Shown here: piece after piece, positions 41,461 to 50,503 of the stretch
How positions within the stretch are numbered: position 1 is the first letter of the stretch
How the letters are laid out: the number at the start of each line of letters is the position of its first letter
Assembly: GCF_050916235.1 (NCBI RefSeq)
Contig: NZ_CP104854.1
Span: forward strand, 930,001 to 994,000
Source: Maridesulfovibrio sp050916235
GTDB taxonomy: Bacteria > Desulfobacterota > Desulfovibrionia > Desulfovibrionales > Desulfovibrionaceae
Length of the DNA: 64,000 bases
Direction of reading: 5' to 3'
Program-made: the position numbers and the translations under genes
The notes under the pieces: model-generated
What the model was told of the DNA's origin: nothing
The model's input: only the letters and a program-made list of their open reading frames with translations
Database searches by the model: none

Positions 41461-42087
41461 GTGGACTTTGCAGAAATTCTCAAAAAAAGACGAGCTGTTA
41501 ATTATTTTGATCCGAACCGGGATGTTGATGAGGCAATGCTGAAAAAAATTATCGAGCAGGCCGGGAATGCTCCCTCAAGCTACAACCTGCAGCCGTGGAA
41601 GCTGAAGGTAGTACGCGATCCGGCTCGCAAGCAGGCTTTGCGCGAACTCGCCTTCAACCAGCCGAAAGTAACCGAAGCTCCGGTAATTTTTATTGTTCTG
41701 GCTGACCGCGATGGCTGGAAGCTTGAAAATGCCACCGCTCAGAATGTCTTCGCTGACTTTGTCAAAGCCGGGAAAATGTCGGAAGACCAAAGGGACTGGT
41801 TCTCCGGGGTAACCAGCGGCCTCTACGGCCGATCCCCCGAGGCTTCGCAGGCATTTGCCAACAAGAACACCGGACTTTTCGCCATGTCCCTGATGTATGC
41901 CACAACGGCAAACGGTCTTGAATCTCATCCAATGGACGGATTTGACCATGAAGGGGTTCGCAAGGAATTCAACATCCCCGACAACTTCTGGATTCCCATG
42001 CTGATTGCCGTAGGCTACCTCAATCCGGGCACCGAAGTACCCCCCAAGGCATGGCGTCAAAGCTATGAGGACATTGTTATAGATTAA
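41461..42087 (+). CDS. Nitroreductase family FMN oxidoreductase
   Basis: A 208-residue nitroreductase-fold protein. The N-terminal KKRRAVNYFDPNRDVDEAML holds the FMN phosphate-binding Arg. QAGNAPSSYNLQPWKLKVVR and the C-terminal IPMLIAVGYLN are standard. The natural substrate could be quinones, flavin or small nitro compounds. The start is GTG at 41461, preceded by AGAGG, 4 nt after the pirin stop; no ATG nearby keeps the conserved N-terminus. A strong terminator follows. Confidence 0.9.
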   Translation: MDFAEILKKRRAVNYFDPNRDVDEAMLKKIIEQAGNAPSSYNLQPWKLKVVRDPARKQALRELAFNQPKVTEAPVIFIVLADRDGWKLENATAQNVFADFVKAGKMSEDQRDWFSGVTSGLYGRSPEASQAFANKNTGLFAMSLMYATTANGLESHPMDGFDHEGVRKEFNIPDNFWIPMLIAVGYLNPGTEVPPKAWRQSYEDIVID

Positions 42088-42128
42088 GCCGGGTGAGTGG
42101 TCCAATATCATTGGCAGGCGGTATAAAG

Positions 42129-42159
42129 GCCGGATCGTTTCCCGATCCGGCTTTTTTTT
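42129..42159 (+). terminator. Intrinsic terminator of the pirin-nitroreductase operon
   Basis: GCCGGATCG (42129-42137) pairs with CGATCCGGC (42143-42151), followed by eight T. Confidence 0.9.
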
Positions 42160-42353
42160 ATCCGCTCACCGAAAATAAGATGCAGCACTCACTTTGGCTC
42201 ATTTATAACTGAAACATGACAAAGGCGCAGCAATGTCCGGCACGACAGGCTGCAAAGCAGAAAAAGGGATTGGCAGAAGCAGAAGTAAAAACAACAGAGA
42301 ACTCGGGTATATTTTCATACCTGCAAAAGAAACAACAATCACCGGGGGTAGAT

Positions 42354-43637
42354 ATGAGTGATAAAAAAGTAATGAACAGATGGTTGGCAGTCCTGGGGGC
42401 GGTACTGATGCAGCTGGCCCTCGGTGCCATCTATGCGTGGTCTGTATTCACCCCATCCCTTATTCAAGCAGGGTGGACAAAATTTCAGTCTCAGGCGGTA
42501 TTCTCCATCGCTCTGGTGGCCTTTGCCATATCCATGGTCTGGGCCGGTAAAAAACTGGCCTCGTGGGGTCCCGCCAAGCTCTCTTTTATGAGTGCGGTCG
42601 TTCTTGGAGCAGGCTATGCCCTTGCAGGTCTGGTCGGCGGAACAAATTTTCCGGCTCTGTGCCTGTTCATCGGACTTATCGGCGGTGCCGGAATCGGTCT
42701 TGGCTACGTTGTACCCATTGCCGTGGGCATGCGCTGGTTCCCTGACAAGAAAGGGTTCATCACCGGTCTGGCAGTCGCCGGTTTCGGCTTCGGTGCCATG
42801 GCCTGGGTAAAATTGGCCGGTGCGTGGGGCAACCTTATCGGCACCATCGGCCTGTCCGGAACCTTCTCCCTTTACGGTCTCATATTCTGTGCAATGATTG
42901 CAGTGGGCAGTATCTGGATGAGATTTCCGCCAGAAGGCTGGGCTCCCAAGGGCTACCATCCCCGGTCCAATCCGGCGGCGGCAAATGATGCCAATGAAGA
43001 GAACTTTTCCATAAGCGAGATGCTGCGCACCCCTCAGTTCTATCTGATCTTTGCAACCTTTACCTTCAGTGCAGCCGCAGGGCTCATGTCCATCGGCCTC
43101 ATGAAGCTTTATCCGATGGAAGCACTGCAGCAGTCCGGGCACTCTGCTGCAGAAGCAAGCGCGATAGCAGGAACGGCAATGGCTGTATTCTTCAGCCTCG
43201 CCAACGGCCTCGGCAGAATCATCTGGGGTTCGCTCAGTGACAGACTTGGACGCAAAAACTCGATCCTGCTCATGACAGCGATTCAGGGCCTCACTCTGCT
43301 CATGTTTACCGCCATGGCAGGAAACCAGTTGCTGCTCTACGTGGGTGCAACCATCATCGGTTTCAACTTCGGTGGCAACTTCGCGCTCTTCCCCACTATT
43401 ACTGCCGATACATTCGGCACCAAAAACGTAGGTCAGAACTATCCGTACATATTCCTGGCCTATGGCATGGGAGGAGTCTTCGGCCCCATGCTCGGCGGAC
43501 AGCTCGGAGATCTCGGCAACTTCCCTCTCGCATTCACCATCTGCGGGATCAGCTGCCTTCTGAGTTCCATTGCCATCTACATGGTCCGAAAGCCAACGAA
43601 GGATCAGGATATAGATGCAGAATTTGCTGAGAGATAA
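42354..43637 (+). CDS. OFA-family MFS transporter
   Basis: A 427-residue, 12-span major facilitator of the oxalate/formate antiporter family, inner membrane. The first span holds the OFA signature LALGAIYAWSVFTPSLIQAG. The MFS motif between spans 8 and 9 reads WGSLSDRLGRKNSILL. Other OFA blocks are GYVVPIAVGMRWFPDKKGFI and GFNFGGNFALFPTITADTFG. The ATG at 42354 follows GGGGGT; the frame is open to 42216 but the extra 46 residues are polar and unlike the family. The substrate is a carboxylate (formate, oxalate, lactate, pyruvate) or unknown. Confidence 0.92.
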   Translation: MSDKKVMNRWLAVLGAVLMQLALGAIYAWSVFTPSLIQAGWTKFQSQAVFSIALVAFAISMVWAGKKLASWGPAKLSFMSAVVLGAGYALAGLVGGTNFPALCLFIGLIGGAGIGLGYVVPIAVGMRWFPDKKGFITGLAVAGFGFGAMAWVKLAGAWGNLIGTIGLSGTFSLYGLIFCAMIAVGSIWMRFPPEGWAPKGYHPRSNPAAANDANEENFSISEMLRTPQFYLIFATFTFSAAAGLMSIGLMKLYPMEALQQSGHSAAEASAIAGTAMAVFFSLANGLGRIIWGSLSDRLGRKNSILLMTAIQGLTLLMFTAMAGNQLLLYVGATIIGFNFGGNFALFPTITADTFGTKNVGQNYPYIFLAYGMGGVFGPMLGGQLGDLGNFPLAFTICGISCLLSSIAIYMVRKPTKDQDIDAEFAER

Positions 43638-43690
43638 TTTCAGCAGCGCAATCACTTCCCGCGAAAGGCTCATCACTTTCGCATAAACAG

Positions 43691-43724
43691 AAACAGGCTT
43701 CGGAGACAAGACCGGAGCCTGTTT
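43691..43724 (+). terminator. Hairpin after the OFA transporter gene
   Basis: A 13-bp stem AAACAGGCTTCGG/CCGGAGCCTGTTT with one G.T pair; the T-run downstream is short (CCGTTT). Confidence 0.6.
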
Positions 43725-43896
43725 CCGTTTAAGCACCATCAAAAGTGCTACAACCGCCTTTGAGCCTTGACACTACGCCCTGCAACCACTACTTCTCAGC
43801 AGTTGGACCAGACGCAATCACATAAGCCGGAACAGACTATCACGGACTATTCCGGTTTATTTTTATGATAGCGATTTAATATTCAAGGAGAGTACA

Positions 43897-44247
43897 ATGG
43901 CTTACGATGTAAAACTTTTCAAACTGATCAACGGCGACATGGTTATCGGTAAATGGGACGCCGCCAATAACAAAATCAATGATCCCGCTGTGCTTCAGAC
44001 CATCCCCTCCCAGCAGGGCGTGCAGATGATGATCCTGCCCTTCGGCTACCCCTTTGATAACGAGATTGAAGGTGAAATAGACGGACGCCACATCATCTAC
44101 ACCTACAAGAACTGCCCGGAAGATGTTTCCACCAAGTACCTTGAAGCTTCCAGCAACCTGACCCTGTCCTCCGGCGGACTCGGCGGTCTTGGCGGCGGAC
44201 TCGGCAGCGGAAATATCAGCAACATTTCCGACCTGCTCAAAAAATAA
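43897..44247 (+). CDS. Small conserved protein of unknown function, Gly-rich C-terminus
   Basis: A 116-residue protein starting MAYDVKLFKLINGDMVIGKW, whose beta-strand pattern (LF-LINGD-VIGKW, later GVQMMILPFGYPF) resembles a small Sm-like/SH3-like barrel. Residues 92-104 are a glycine repeat (SGGLGGLGGGLGSG), followed by SNISDLLKK. No catalytic residues are seen. The gene has a good RBS (AAGGAGAG) and its own terminator. I do not recognise the family; an Sm-like fold is only an impression. Confidence 0.72.
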   Translation: MAYDVKLFKLINGDMVIGKWDAANNKINDPAVLQTIPSQQGVQMMILPFGYPFDNEIEGEIDGRHIIYTYKNCPEDVSTKYLEASSNLTLSSGGLGGLGGGLGSGNISNISDLLKK

Positions 44248-44268
44248 TACAGAGTAGAACAGTTACAG

Positions 44269-44292
44269 GGGGGCCGATTCCGGCCCCCTTTT
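44269..44292 (+). terminator. Intrinsic terminator
   Basis: GGGGGCCG/CGGCCCCC (44269-44276 with 44281-44288), loop ATTC, followed by TTTT. Confidence 0.8.
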
Positions 44293-44328
44293 CGACCATA
44301 CCTTTTAACCAAATTCAGGGCTGATCTT

Positions 44329-46854
44329 TTGAAGAAACTGCTTCCCCTCCTGCCCCGCCCCACCCGTTACCTCGGGTCGGAATGGGGTTCCGTCCACAAG
44401 GACCCCGCGAAGGTCCGTGCACGCATTGCCATCGGTTTTCCGGACCTCTACGAGGTCGGCATGTCCTATCTTGGACAGAAGATCCTCTATGAAATCGTCA
44501 ACAACCACGCCGACTTCTACGCAGAACGGGTCTATGTTCCCTGCCTGGAAACCGCCGGAATAATGCGCGAACACGGCGAACTGCTGGCAACCATGGAAAG
44601 CGACACACCAATCAGGGAGCTTGACGCACTCGGAATCAGCCTGACCCACGAACTTTGCTATACCAACGTGCTCTTCATGCTCGACCTGTCCGGGATTCCC
44701 CTGAAATCAGCAGACCGCGGCGATGAATCCCCGCTGATCATAGCCGGTGGCGGGGCCTGCTTCAACGCCGAACCCATGGCCGAGTTCTTCGACGTCATCA
44801 TGCTTGGAGACGGCGAAGAATCCATGGTCCGCGTCATGGAAGTAATCGCTGACTGCAAGGAAAAAGGACTGGGAAGAAAAGAAAAGCTGGAAGCCCTTGC
44901 TAAACTTCCCGGCATCTACATCCCTGAATTCTTCGACCCGGAAAACCCCGGAGACTTCTTCGTGGAAAAAGCCCTTGTAGAGGATTTCGAACCGATTCCC
45001 TTTCCAAAGGACCAGATACTTCCGTACGGCGAAGCCATCCATGACCGCCTGACCATGGAAATAGCCAGGGGCTGTACCAGAGGCTGCCGTTTCTGCCAGG
45101 CAGGTATAATCTACCGCCCGGTCCGCGAACGCACTCCGGAAACACTCACCGCCACCCTGATGGATGGACTGGACCGTACCGGATACGAGGAAACCTCCTT
45201 CCTTTCGCTCAGCACCGGTGACTACTCCGCGCTGGATACCCTTTTCGCCAAGTGTTTTGACTACTGCGCGGCAGAACAGATTTCCATATCCCTTCCGTCC
45301 CTGCGCGTGGGTTCGCTTTCCAACCCGATCATGGAACGCATCTCCACCATCCGCCGTACCGGGGCCACACTGGCTCCCGAAGCGGGAAGCCAGCGCATGC
45401 GTGATGTGATCAACAAGGGTATCACTGAGGAAGCACTGCTTGAACACGCCCTGATGCTCTACAACAACGGCTGGCGGAACATTAAGCTCTATTTCATGAT
45501 CGGACTGCCCTCCGAGACGTTCGAGGATCTCGACGCAATTTTCGATCTCTGCATGAAAGTGCGCGATGTGGCAGGCTGGCAGGTCAAGAACCTGAACATT
45601 ACCGCTGCGGTTTCTCCCTTTGTGCCCAAGCCGCACACCCCCTTCCAGTGGGAACGCCAGATCTCAATGGAAGAAATATACGAAAGGCTCGACTACCTGC
45701 GGGCCAAGTTCAACAAGGTCAAACGCATTAAAATGAAATCGCACATTCCGCGGATGACCTTCCTTGAAGGAATATTTTCACGAGGAGACCGCAGACTCGG
45801 TCCTGTTGTCGAGAAGGCCTACCGGAAAGGTGCGCTCTTCTCCAGCTGGAAAGACCACCTGCAACTGGAACCATATCTTGAGGCGATGGCAGAGGAAGGA
45901 CTCGACCCGGCAGAATACAGCGGAGCCCGCGACCTTGATGCCCGCCTGCCCTGGGACCACCTTTCAAGCGGTGTAAGCAAGCAGTTCCTGCTTACCGAAC
46001 GCAATCGCGGCTACGCGCAGAAGATCACCGGCGACTGCCGTTACGAAGCCTGCCGCAACTGCGGGGTCTGTGAATTTGAAGGACGCAAATCCCTGCTCCG
46101 GCAGCAGGCCGAGACAAAGGAAATCCGTCCGCGCATGGTCTTCGAAAGCCGTGACCAGACCGGCGAAGTCCCGCCTTTCGTGCAGGAGGAGAAACTCGAT
46201 CTCGGAGCCAAGGGCAGCAACTTCCGCCTCTGGTACACCAAGACCGGAACCACGGCCTACCTTTCCCAGCTGGATCTCCAGCCGGTCATTGAAAGGGCCA
46301 TGCGCCGGGCAAGACTTCCCCTGAGCTTCTCGCAGGGATTCCACCCCATGCCGCGCATGTCCTTCGGACGCGCGCTTCCTGTAGGAGTGGAAAGCCTCAA
46401 GGAATGGATGAACATCATGCTGCGCACCGAGATTTCCGCTCAGGATCTGGTGGACCGGCTTAACAGGCAGATGCCCATCGGCATAAAGATTATCGGTGCT
46501 GAGCCGCTGACCCTGTCCAAGAAACAGGCCCAGCCGCAGGTTGAGGATTTCATCCTCACCTTCACCTGCTCCGATGAAGCCAAGGCTGACAAACTGGCCA
46601 GGCTGCGCGAGTTCGTCGAGTCCGAAAGCTACACCGTTTCCCACACCACCAAGAAAAAGGTTAAGGAAAAGGATGTACGCCCGACACTTGTGAACTTCGA
46701 AGAAGTGAATGACCGGACCATAAAGATGACCTTTGACTGGACTGATCTATACATGAGTCCGGCAAAGATGATCGCCGCCATATGTCCCGGCACAACGCTG
46801 CTCGACTACAGCCTGATCAAGACCGACCAGCGGTTCGGACTGGATAAAGAATAA
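44329..46854 (+). CDS. Radical SAM protein of TIGR03960 type fused to DUF2344
   Basis: An 841-residue fusion. Residues 1-200 form a B12-binding-like Rossmann domain (AIGFPDLYEVGMSYLGQKIL) without an obvious DxHxxG cobalamin motif. The radical-SAM motif CTRGCRFC is in EIARGCTRGCRFCQAGIIYR, near residue 250. A second cysteine set lies near 570 (CRYEACRNCGVCEFEG). The last 210 residues are the DUF2344 domain (YTKTGTTAYLSQLDLQPVIE; FSQGFHPMPRMSFGRALPVG). The start is TTG at 44329 with AGGG 8 nt before it. Families TIGR03960 and DUF2344 are often adjacent or fused; the reaction is not known, RNA modification being suspected. Confidence 0.92.
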   Translation: MKKLLPLLPRPTRYLGSEWGSVHKDPAKVRARIAIGFPDLYEVGMSYLGQKILYEIVNNHADFYAERVYVPCLETAGIMREHGELLATMESDTPIRELDALGISLTHELCYTNVLFMLDLSGIPLKSADRGDESPLIIAGGGACFNAEPMAEFFDVIMLGDGEESMVRVMEVIADCKEKGLGRKEKLEALAKLPGIYIPEFFDPENPGDFFVEKALVEDFEPIPFPKDQILPYGEAIHDRLTMEIARGCTRGCRFCQAGIIYRPVRERTPETLTATLMDGLDRTGYEETSFLSLSTGDYSALDTLFAKCFDYCAAEQISISLPSLRVGSLSNPIMERISTIRRTGATLAPEAGSQRMRDVINKGITEEALLEHALMLYNNGWRNIKLYFMIGLPSETFEDLDAIFDLCMKVRDVAGWQVKNLNITAAVSPFVPKPHTPFQWERQISMEEIYERLDYLRAKFNKVKRIKMKSHIPRMTFLEGIFSRGDRRLGPVVEKAYRKGALFSSWKDHLQLEPYLEAMAEEGLDPAEYSGARDLDARLPWDHLSSGVSKQFLLTERNRGYAQKITGDCRYEACRNCGVCEFEGRKSLLRQQAETKEIRPRMVFESRDQTGEVPPFVQEEKLDLGAKGSNFRLWYTKTGTTAYLSQLDLQPVIERAMRRARLPLSFSQGFHPMPRMSFGRALPVGVESLKEWMNIMLRTEISAQDLVDRLNRQMPIGIKIIGAEPLTLSKKQAQPQVEDFILTFTCSDEAKADKLARLREFVESESYTVSHTTKKKVKEKDVRPTLVNFEEVNDRTIKMTFDWTDLYMSPAKMIAAICPGTTLLDYSLIKTDQRFGLDKE

Positions 46855-46903
46855 GCCCGGCCGCAGCGTCAGTCGGGGCTTCGATGCACAAAGTACCCGT
46901 AAA

Positions 46904-46939
46904 AAAGCCCGTGACATCCAAAAAGATGTCACGGGCTTT
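46904..46939. terminator. Bidirectional terminator between convergent genes
   Basis: A perfect 15-bp stem (46904-46918 with 46925-46939) whose arms end in AAA/TTT; it serves both the radical SAM gene and the lipoprotein gene. Confidence 0.9.
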
Positions 46940-46960
46940 ACTTTGATCACCGTAAAATAT

Positions 46961-47404
46961 CTACCATTTAAAAAATGGTGGGCCGTCCTTGGTAATGTTC
47001 AGGTTGATGACCTTGTAGGCGTCACGCTGCTTGTCCCCCGAGCGCTTGATGTTGATGGCCACCGTAGTTTCTCCCACATTCAGAATGGTAAATTCGAAAC
47101 GCCAGCGCCCAAAATCTCCCAAAAGACCAGATTCTGGCTTTAAAATTTTGTATTTCGCAAGGCGAACGAGTTTCGGGTCAAAAGTCACCCCGTCAAACAA
47201 GTACCCTCCTGAACCGGGATCCCGCATTTCAAAAGCGATTTCATCACCCGGCATCAAGCCGAGTTCTATGTCATGTTTTCCGTCAAGATCGTATTCCGCA
47301 ATGGAGTCCGAGAAGGGATTCAGGGAGGCACATCCGGAGAATGCTCCCGAAAACAAAAGGATAATTAACACCCATCCAAGAGAATAAAATTTTTTAATTT
47401 TCAT
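46961..47404 (-). CDS. Lipoprotein with chagasin-like (I42 inhibitor) domain
   Basis: A 147-residue lipoprotein. The signal peptide MKIKKFYSLGWVLIILLFSG ends in a lipobox GAFSGC (Cys at about 25), followed by Ala-Ser. The mature part looks like the chagasin/I42 family: LMPGDEIAFEMRDPGSGGYL in place of the NPTTGY loop, LLGDFGRWRFEFTILNVGET for the central strand pair, and a basic end. In chagasins these loops block papain-like proteases; here the inhibitory residues are altered, so the role is uncertain. The ATG at 47404 is chosen because it gives a proper signal peptide. Confidence 0.78.
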   Translation of the reverse strand: MKIKKFYSLGWVLIILLFSGAFSGCASLNPFSDSIAEYDLDGKHDIELGLMPGDEIAFEMRDPGSGGYLFDGVTFDPKLVRLAKYKILKPESGLLGDFGRWRFEFTILNVGETTVAINIKRSGDKQRDAYKVINLNITKDGPPFFKW

Positions 47405-47524
47405 TTTTTCAGCATTATTGTGCGCCATACGGAACACATATGTTTACAAATTATTTTTAGAGTGCAATTACAACGACTTATGAATTTGTGAAAAAAGTAA
47501 ATCAAGTGTAATAATATTGGGCGT

Positions 47525-47546
47525 GCACGGCAAGGGGAAGCCGTGC
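47525..47546 (+). other. Hairpin in the leader of the peptide-transport operon
   Basis: GCACGGC/GCCGTGC (47525-47531 with 47540-47546), followed by a second small hairpin CAGG-TTTTTA-CCTG near 47552-47565. It could be an attenuator or a leftover terminator about 100 nt before the binding-protein gene. Confidence 0.45.
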
Positions 47547-47665
47547 CTGGAAGCAGGTTTTTACCTGTAATTCTACTTGTTTCGATGTTCGCTTTTTCAG
47601 GATGTCCCTGAAAGAACGGCGTTTGGTGCTTTTATCACAGTATTTATCTTCCAAGGAGTGTGAGG

Positions 47666-49288
47666 ATGAAACGTTCATTACTGTTTCTTGCGCTTGTAGT
47701 TATTATCTCTCTCGGTCTGGCCGGATGCAGCGCTGAAAAGAAGGAAGAGGCCCCTGCCAAAAAGGAAACCGCTGAAAAAGCCGCTCCCGCAGCAGCTGAA
47801 AAAGCCGGCAAGACCCTGAAACTGGCCATGGATGCCGACCCTGTCTCTCTTGACCCGCAGGTACAGCTTTCCGGCGGTATGCTGCAGTACTCCCACATGG
47901 TTTTCGATCCTCTGGTACGCTGGGCCAAGGACGGCTCCTTTGAGCCCCGTCTGGCCGAGTCATGGGAACGCATTGACGACAAGACCATGCGCTTCCACCT
48001 GCGCAAGGGCGTCAAATTCCACAGCGGCAACCCCTTCACCGCTGAAGATGTTGTCTGGTCTATCGATCGCCTCAAAAAAAGCGCCGACTTCAAAGGTCTT
48101 TTCGAGCCTTTCGCACCTGCAAAGGCTGTTGATGCAAACACCGTCGACATCATCACCAAGGAACCTTACGGTCTGCTGCTCAACATGGCTACCTACATTT
48201 TCCCCATGGACAGCAAGTTCTACACCGGCACCGATGAGTCCGGCCAGCCCAAAGACGCCATCGTAAAAACCGCCCCCTCCTTCGCTAACGTGAACGAGTC
48301 CGGAACCGGTAAATACGTTGTTGCCGAGCGTGAACAGGGTGTTCGCACTGTCTTCCAGGCTTTCCCCGAATATTGGGACAAGGCCGGTAACGTTGATACC
48401 ATCATCCTGACCCCCATCAAGAACGACGCCACCCGTGTGGCAGCGCTGCTTTCCGGTGACGTAGACTTCATCATGCCCGTTCCCCCGCAGGATCTGAAGC
48501 GTGTTGAGTCCACCGAAGGCCTGCTGCTGGTCACCATGTCCGGTTCCCGTATCATCACTTTCCAGCTGAACCAGAAGCGCCAGAAGCCTTTCCAGGATGT
48601 CAAAGTCCGTCAGGCCATTGTTTATGCTACCGATAATACCGGTATCGTTGATAAGGTCATGAAAGGCTTCGCCACTGTTGCTGCTCAGCAGGGCCCCGAA
48701 GGTTTCGCCGGCTACAATGCAGAACTCAAGCCCCGCTATGACCTTGAAAAAGCGAAGCAGCTCATGAAGGAAGCAGGCTACGAGAACGGTTTCGAGTGCA
48801 CCATGATCGCACCCAACAACCGTTATGTTAACGATGAAAAAATCGCTGAAGCCTTTGTTTCCATGCTCGGCAAAATCGGTATCAAGGTCAACCTGAAGAC
48901 CATGCCCAAGGCTCAGTACTGGGATGAGTACGACGCACAGGTTGCCGACATCCAGATGATCGGCTGGCACCCTGACACCGAAGACTCCGCCAACTACACT
49001 GAATTCCTGACCATGTGCCCCAACAAGGAAACCGGTTACGGCCAGTACAACAGCGGTAACTACTGCAACCCCGAAGTGGATGCCCTGGTTATCGCTTCCC
49101 AGACCGAAACCGACCTTGCAAAGCGCAGCGAAATGCTCCAGAAGGTTGAAAAGATACTCTACGACGAAGCTGCTTACGTGCCCCTGCACTGGCAGAACCT
49201 GTCCTGGGCTTCCAAGGACGGCATGAACACCGAAGAGATCGTCAACGTACAGAACTTCCCCTACTTCGGCGACCTCGTCATCAAGTAA
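47666..49288 (+). CDS. Peptide ABC transporter substrate-binding lipoprotein (DppA/OppA type)
   Basis: A 540-residue family 5 solute-binding protein, periplasmic and lipid-anchored. The signal MKRSLLFLALVVIISLGLAG ends at a lipobox LAGC (Cys21), then an Ala/Lys/Glu-rich linker to about 50. The family 5 signature is in SWERIDDKTMRFHLRKGVKF plus FTAEDVVWSIDRL. The substrate is likely di- or oligopeptides; nickel or other ligands cannot be excluded. The ATG at 47666 follows AAGGAG. First gene of an operon with two permeases and two ATPases. Codon use is strongly biased (many ACC/GAC/AAG), as in highly expressed genes. Confidence 0.93.
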   Translation: MKRSLLFLALVVIISLGLAGCSAEKKEEAPAKKETAEKAAPAAAEKAGKTLKLAMDADPVSLDPQVQLSGGMLQYSHMVFDPLVRWAKDGSFEPRLAESWERIDDKTMRFHLRKGVKFHSGNPFTAEDVVWSIDRLKKSADFKGLFEPFAPAKAVDANTVDIITKEPYGLLLNMATYIFPMDSKFYTGTDESGQPKDAIVKTAPSFANVNESGTGKYVVAEREQGVRTVFQAFPEYWDKAGNVDTIILTPIKNDATRVAALLSGDVDFIMPVPPQDLKRVESTEGLLLVTMSGSRIITFQLNQKRQKPFQDVKVRQAIVYATDNTGIVDKVMKGFATVAAQQGPEGFAGYNAELKPRYDLEKAKQLMKEAGYENGFECTMIAPNNRYVNDEKIAEAFVSMLGKIGIKVNLKTMPKAQYWDEYDAQVADIQMIGWHPDTEDSANYTEFLTMCPNKETGYGQYNSGNYCNPEVDALVIASQTETDLAKRSEMLQKVEKILYDEAAYVPLHWQNLSWASKDGMNTEEIVNVQNFPYFGDLVIK

Positions 49289-49315
49289 TGGGAATTACTG
49301 AAAAAGTTAAGTAAA

Positions 49316-49347
49316 GCAAAGGGAACTCCGACCGGGGTTCCCTTTGC
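49316..49347 (+). terminator. Hairpin between binding protein and permease genes
   Basis: A perfect 11-bp stem GCAAAGGGAAC/GTTCCCTTTGC, followed by CTTGTTAAG rather than a clean T-run. It is probably a partial terminator or 3'-end stabiliser that keeps the binding protein more abundant than the membrane parts. Confidence 0.6.
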
Positions 49348-49406
49348 CTTGTTAAGCGCCTTATTTAACAAGAATATTTCTGACCATAAAGACCAATAGG
49401 GTTTAA

Positions 49407-49499
49407 CCTTTGGCCGCCGGAGGCGAAATCCGATCGCCTTCAGCGCAAAGCGCCACAGAACCAAGCCCCGCAGGGCTCCCGGAGAGCCGCCGGAGGCGT
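49407..49499 (-). repeat. Dispersed intergenic repeat copy inside the peptide-transport operon
   Basis: It contains GGCCGCCGGAGGCGAAATCC (49412-49431), CAGCGCAAAGCGCC and a second GCCGCCGGAGGCG (49486-49498), so the CCTCCGGCGG core occurs twice in the same orientation. The first block also matches 56814-56832. Confidence 0.65.
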
Positions 49500-49528
49500 A
49501 TCATTGTCCGTCTGGAGTTAATTAGAAA

Positions 49529-50503
49529 ATGTTTGCATTCATAATCCGAAGAATCGCGCAGGCGATCATCGTCATGCTGATCATCAGCTTCATCGGCTTT
49601 GCCATCAAGCAGAGCTTCGGTGACCCGGTGAGGGAAATCACCGGCGTATCTGTATCAGCGGCGGAAAGGGAGAAAATAAGGGATGAACTGGGACTCAATG
49701 ATCCGTTCATGGTCCAGTTCGGCCGTTTTCTTGAAGGAGCGATGAAAGGGGACATCGGCAGATCCTTCTTCTACAAGAAGTCCGCTCTCGAAGTCATCCT
49801 GAGCAAGGCACCGGCCACACTTGAGCTGGTCATGTGCTCCGCTTTCATCATCGTAATATTTTCCGTGCCGCTTGGCATCTACTCGGCCATCCGGCCCAAA
49901 TCACTGTTCTCGCGATTTGTCATGGGCGGGTCCATTGTCGGGGTATCCATTCCGGTATTCCTGACCGCGATCCTCATGATCTATATTTTCTCGGTGGAAC
50001 TTCACTGGCTGCCGTCCTACGGGCGCGGTGTCACAGTGAATCTCGGCGGTTGGCGCACAGGCTTCCTCACCGCTGACGGATGGCTCCACCTGATAATGCC
50101 CTCGCTTGCACTTTCTTCCATCATGCTACCCCTCTTCATCCGACTCATCCGCTCCGAAATGATGGAAGTACTTGAAAACGACTACATAAAGTACGCCTGG
50201 GCCAAGGGACTCACTCCCAGAAGGGTCTGGATTGTACATGCCTTCAAGAACACCCTGCTGCCGGTTATAACGGTGGGCGGTGTGCAGCTTGGAACCATGA
50301 TCGCCTTCACCATCCTCACTGAAACTGTTTTCCAGTGGCAGGGCATGGGCTTCATGTTCATTGAGGCGGTCGAACGCGGGGATGCCCCGCTTATGGTGGC
50401 CTACCTTGTGGTGGTCGGGCTCATATTCGTTGTTGTTAACACAGTGGTTGACGTCATCTACGGTCTCGTCAACCCGCAGGTCAGAATAACGGGGCAAAAA
50501 TAA
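49529..50503 (+). CDS. dppB: Peptide ABC transporter permease (DppB type)
   Basis: A 324-residue inner-membrane permease with about six spans. The N-terminal span FIIRRIAQAIIVMLIISFIG and the DppB-type loop with LGLNDPFMVQFGRFLEGAMK GDIGRSF are typical. The EAA loop that contacts the ATPase reads YIKYAWAKGLTPRRVWIVHA. The ATG at 49529 is preceded by GGAG. It overlaps the next gene closely (dppC starts at the next base after the stop). Confidence 0.93.
   Translation: MFAFIIRRIAQAIIVMLIISFIGFAIKQSFGDPVREITGVSVSAAEREKIRDELGLNDPFMVQFGRFLEGAMKGDIGRSFFYKKSALEVILSKAPATLELVMCSAFIIVIFSVPLGIYSAIRPKSLFSRFVMGGSIVGVSIPVFLTAILMIYIFSVELHWLPSYGRGVTVNLGGWRTGFLTADGWLHLIMPSLALSSIMLPLFIRLIRSEMMEVLENDYIKYAWAKGLTPRRVWIVHAFKNTLLPVITVGGVQLGTMIAFTILTETVFQWQGMGFMFIEAVERGDAPLMVAYLVVVGLIFVVVNTVVDVIYGLVNPQVRITGQK

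Noticed and set aside
42339..43742. 467-codon minus-strand frame
   Set aside because: Antisense to the OFA transporter, whose membrane spans and MFS motifs are clear.
47960..49189. 409-codon minus-strand frame
   Set aside because: Antisense to the peptide-binding protein; a product of its strong codon bias.
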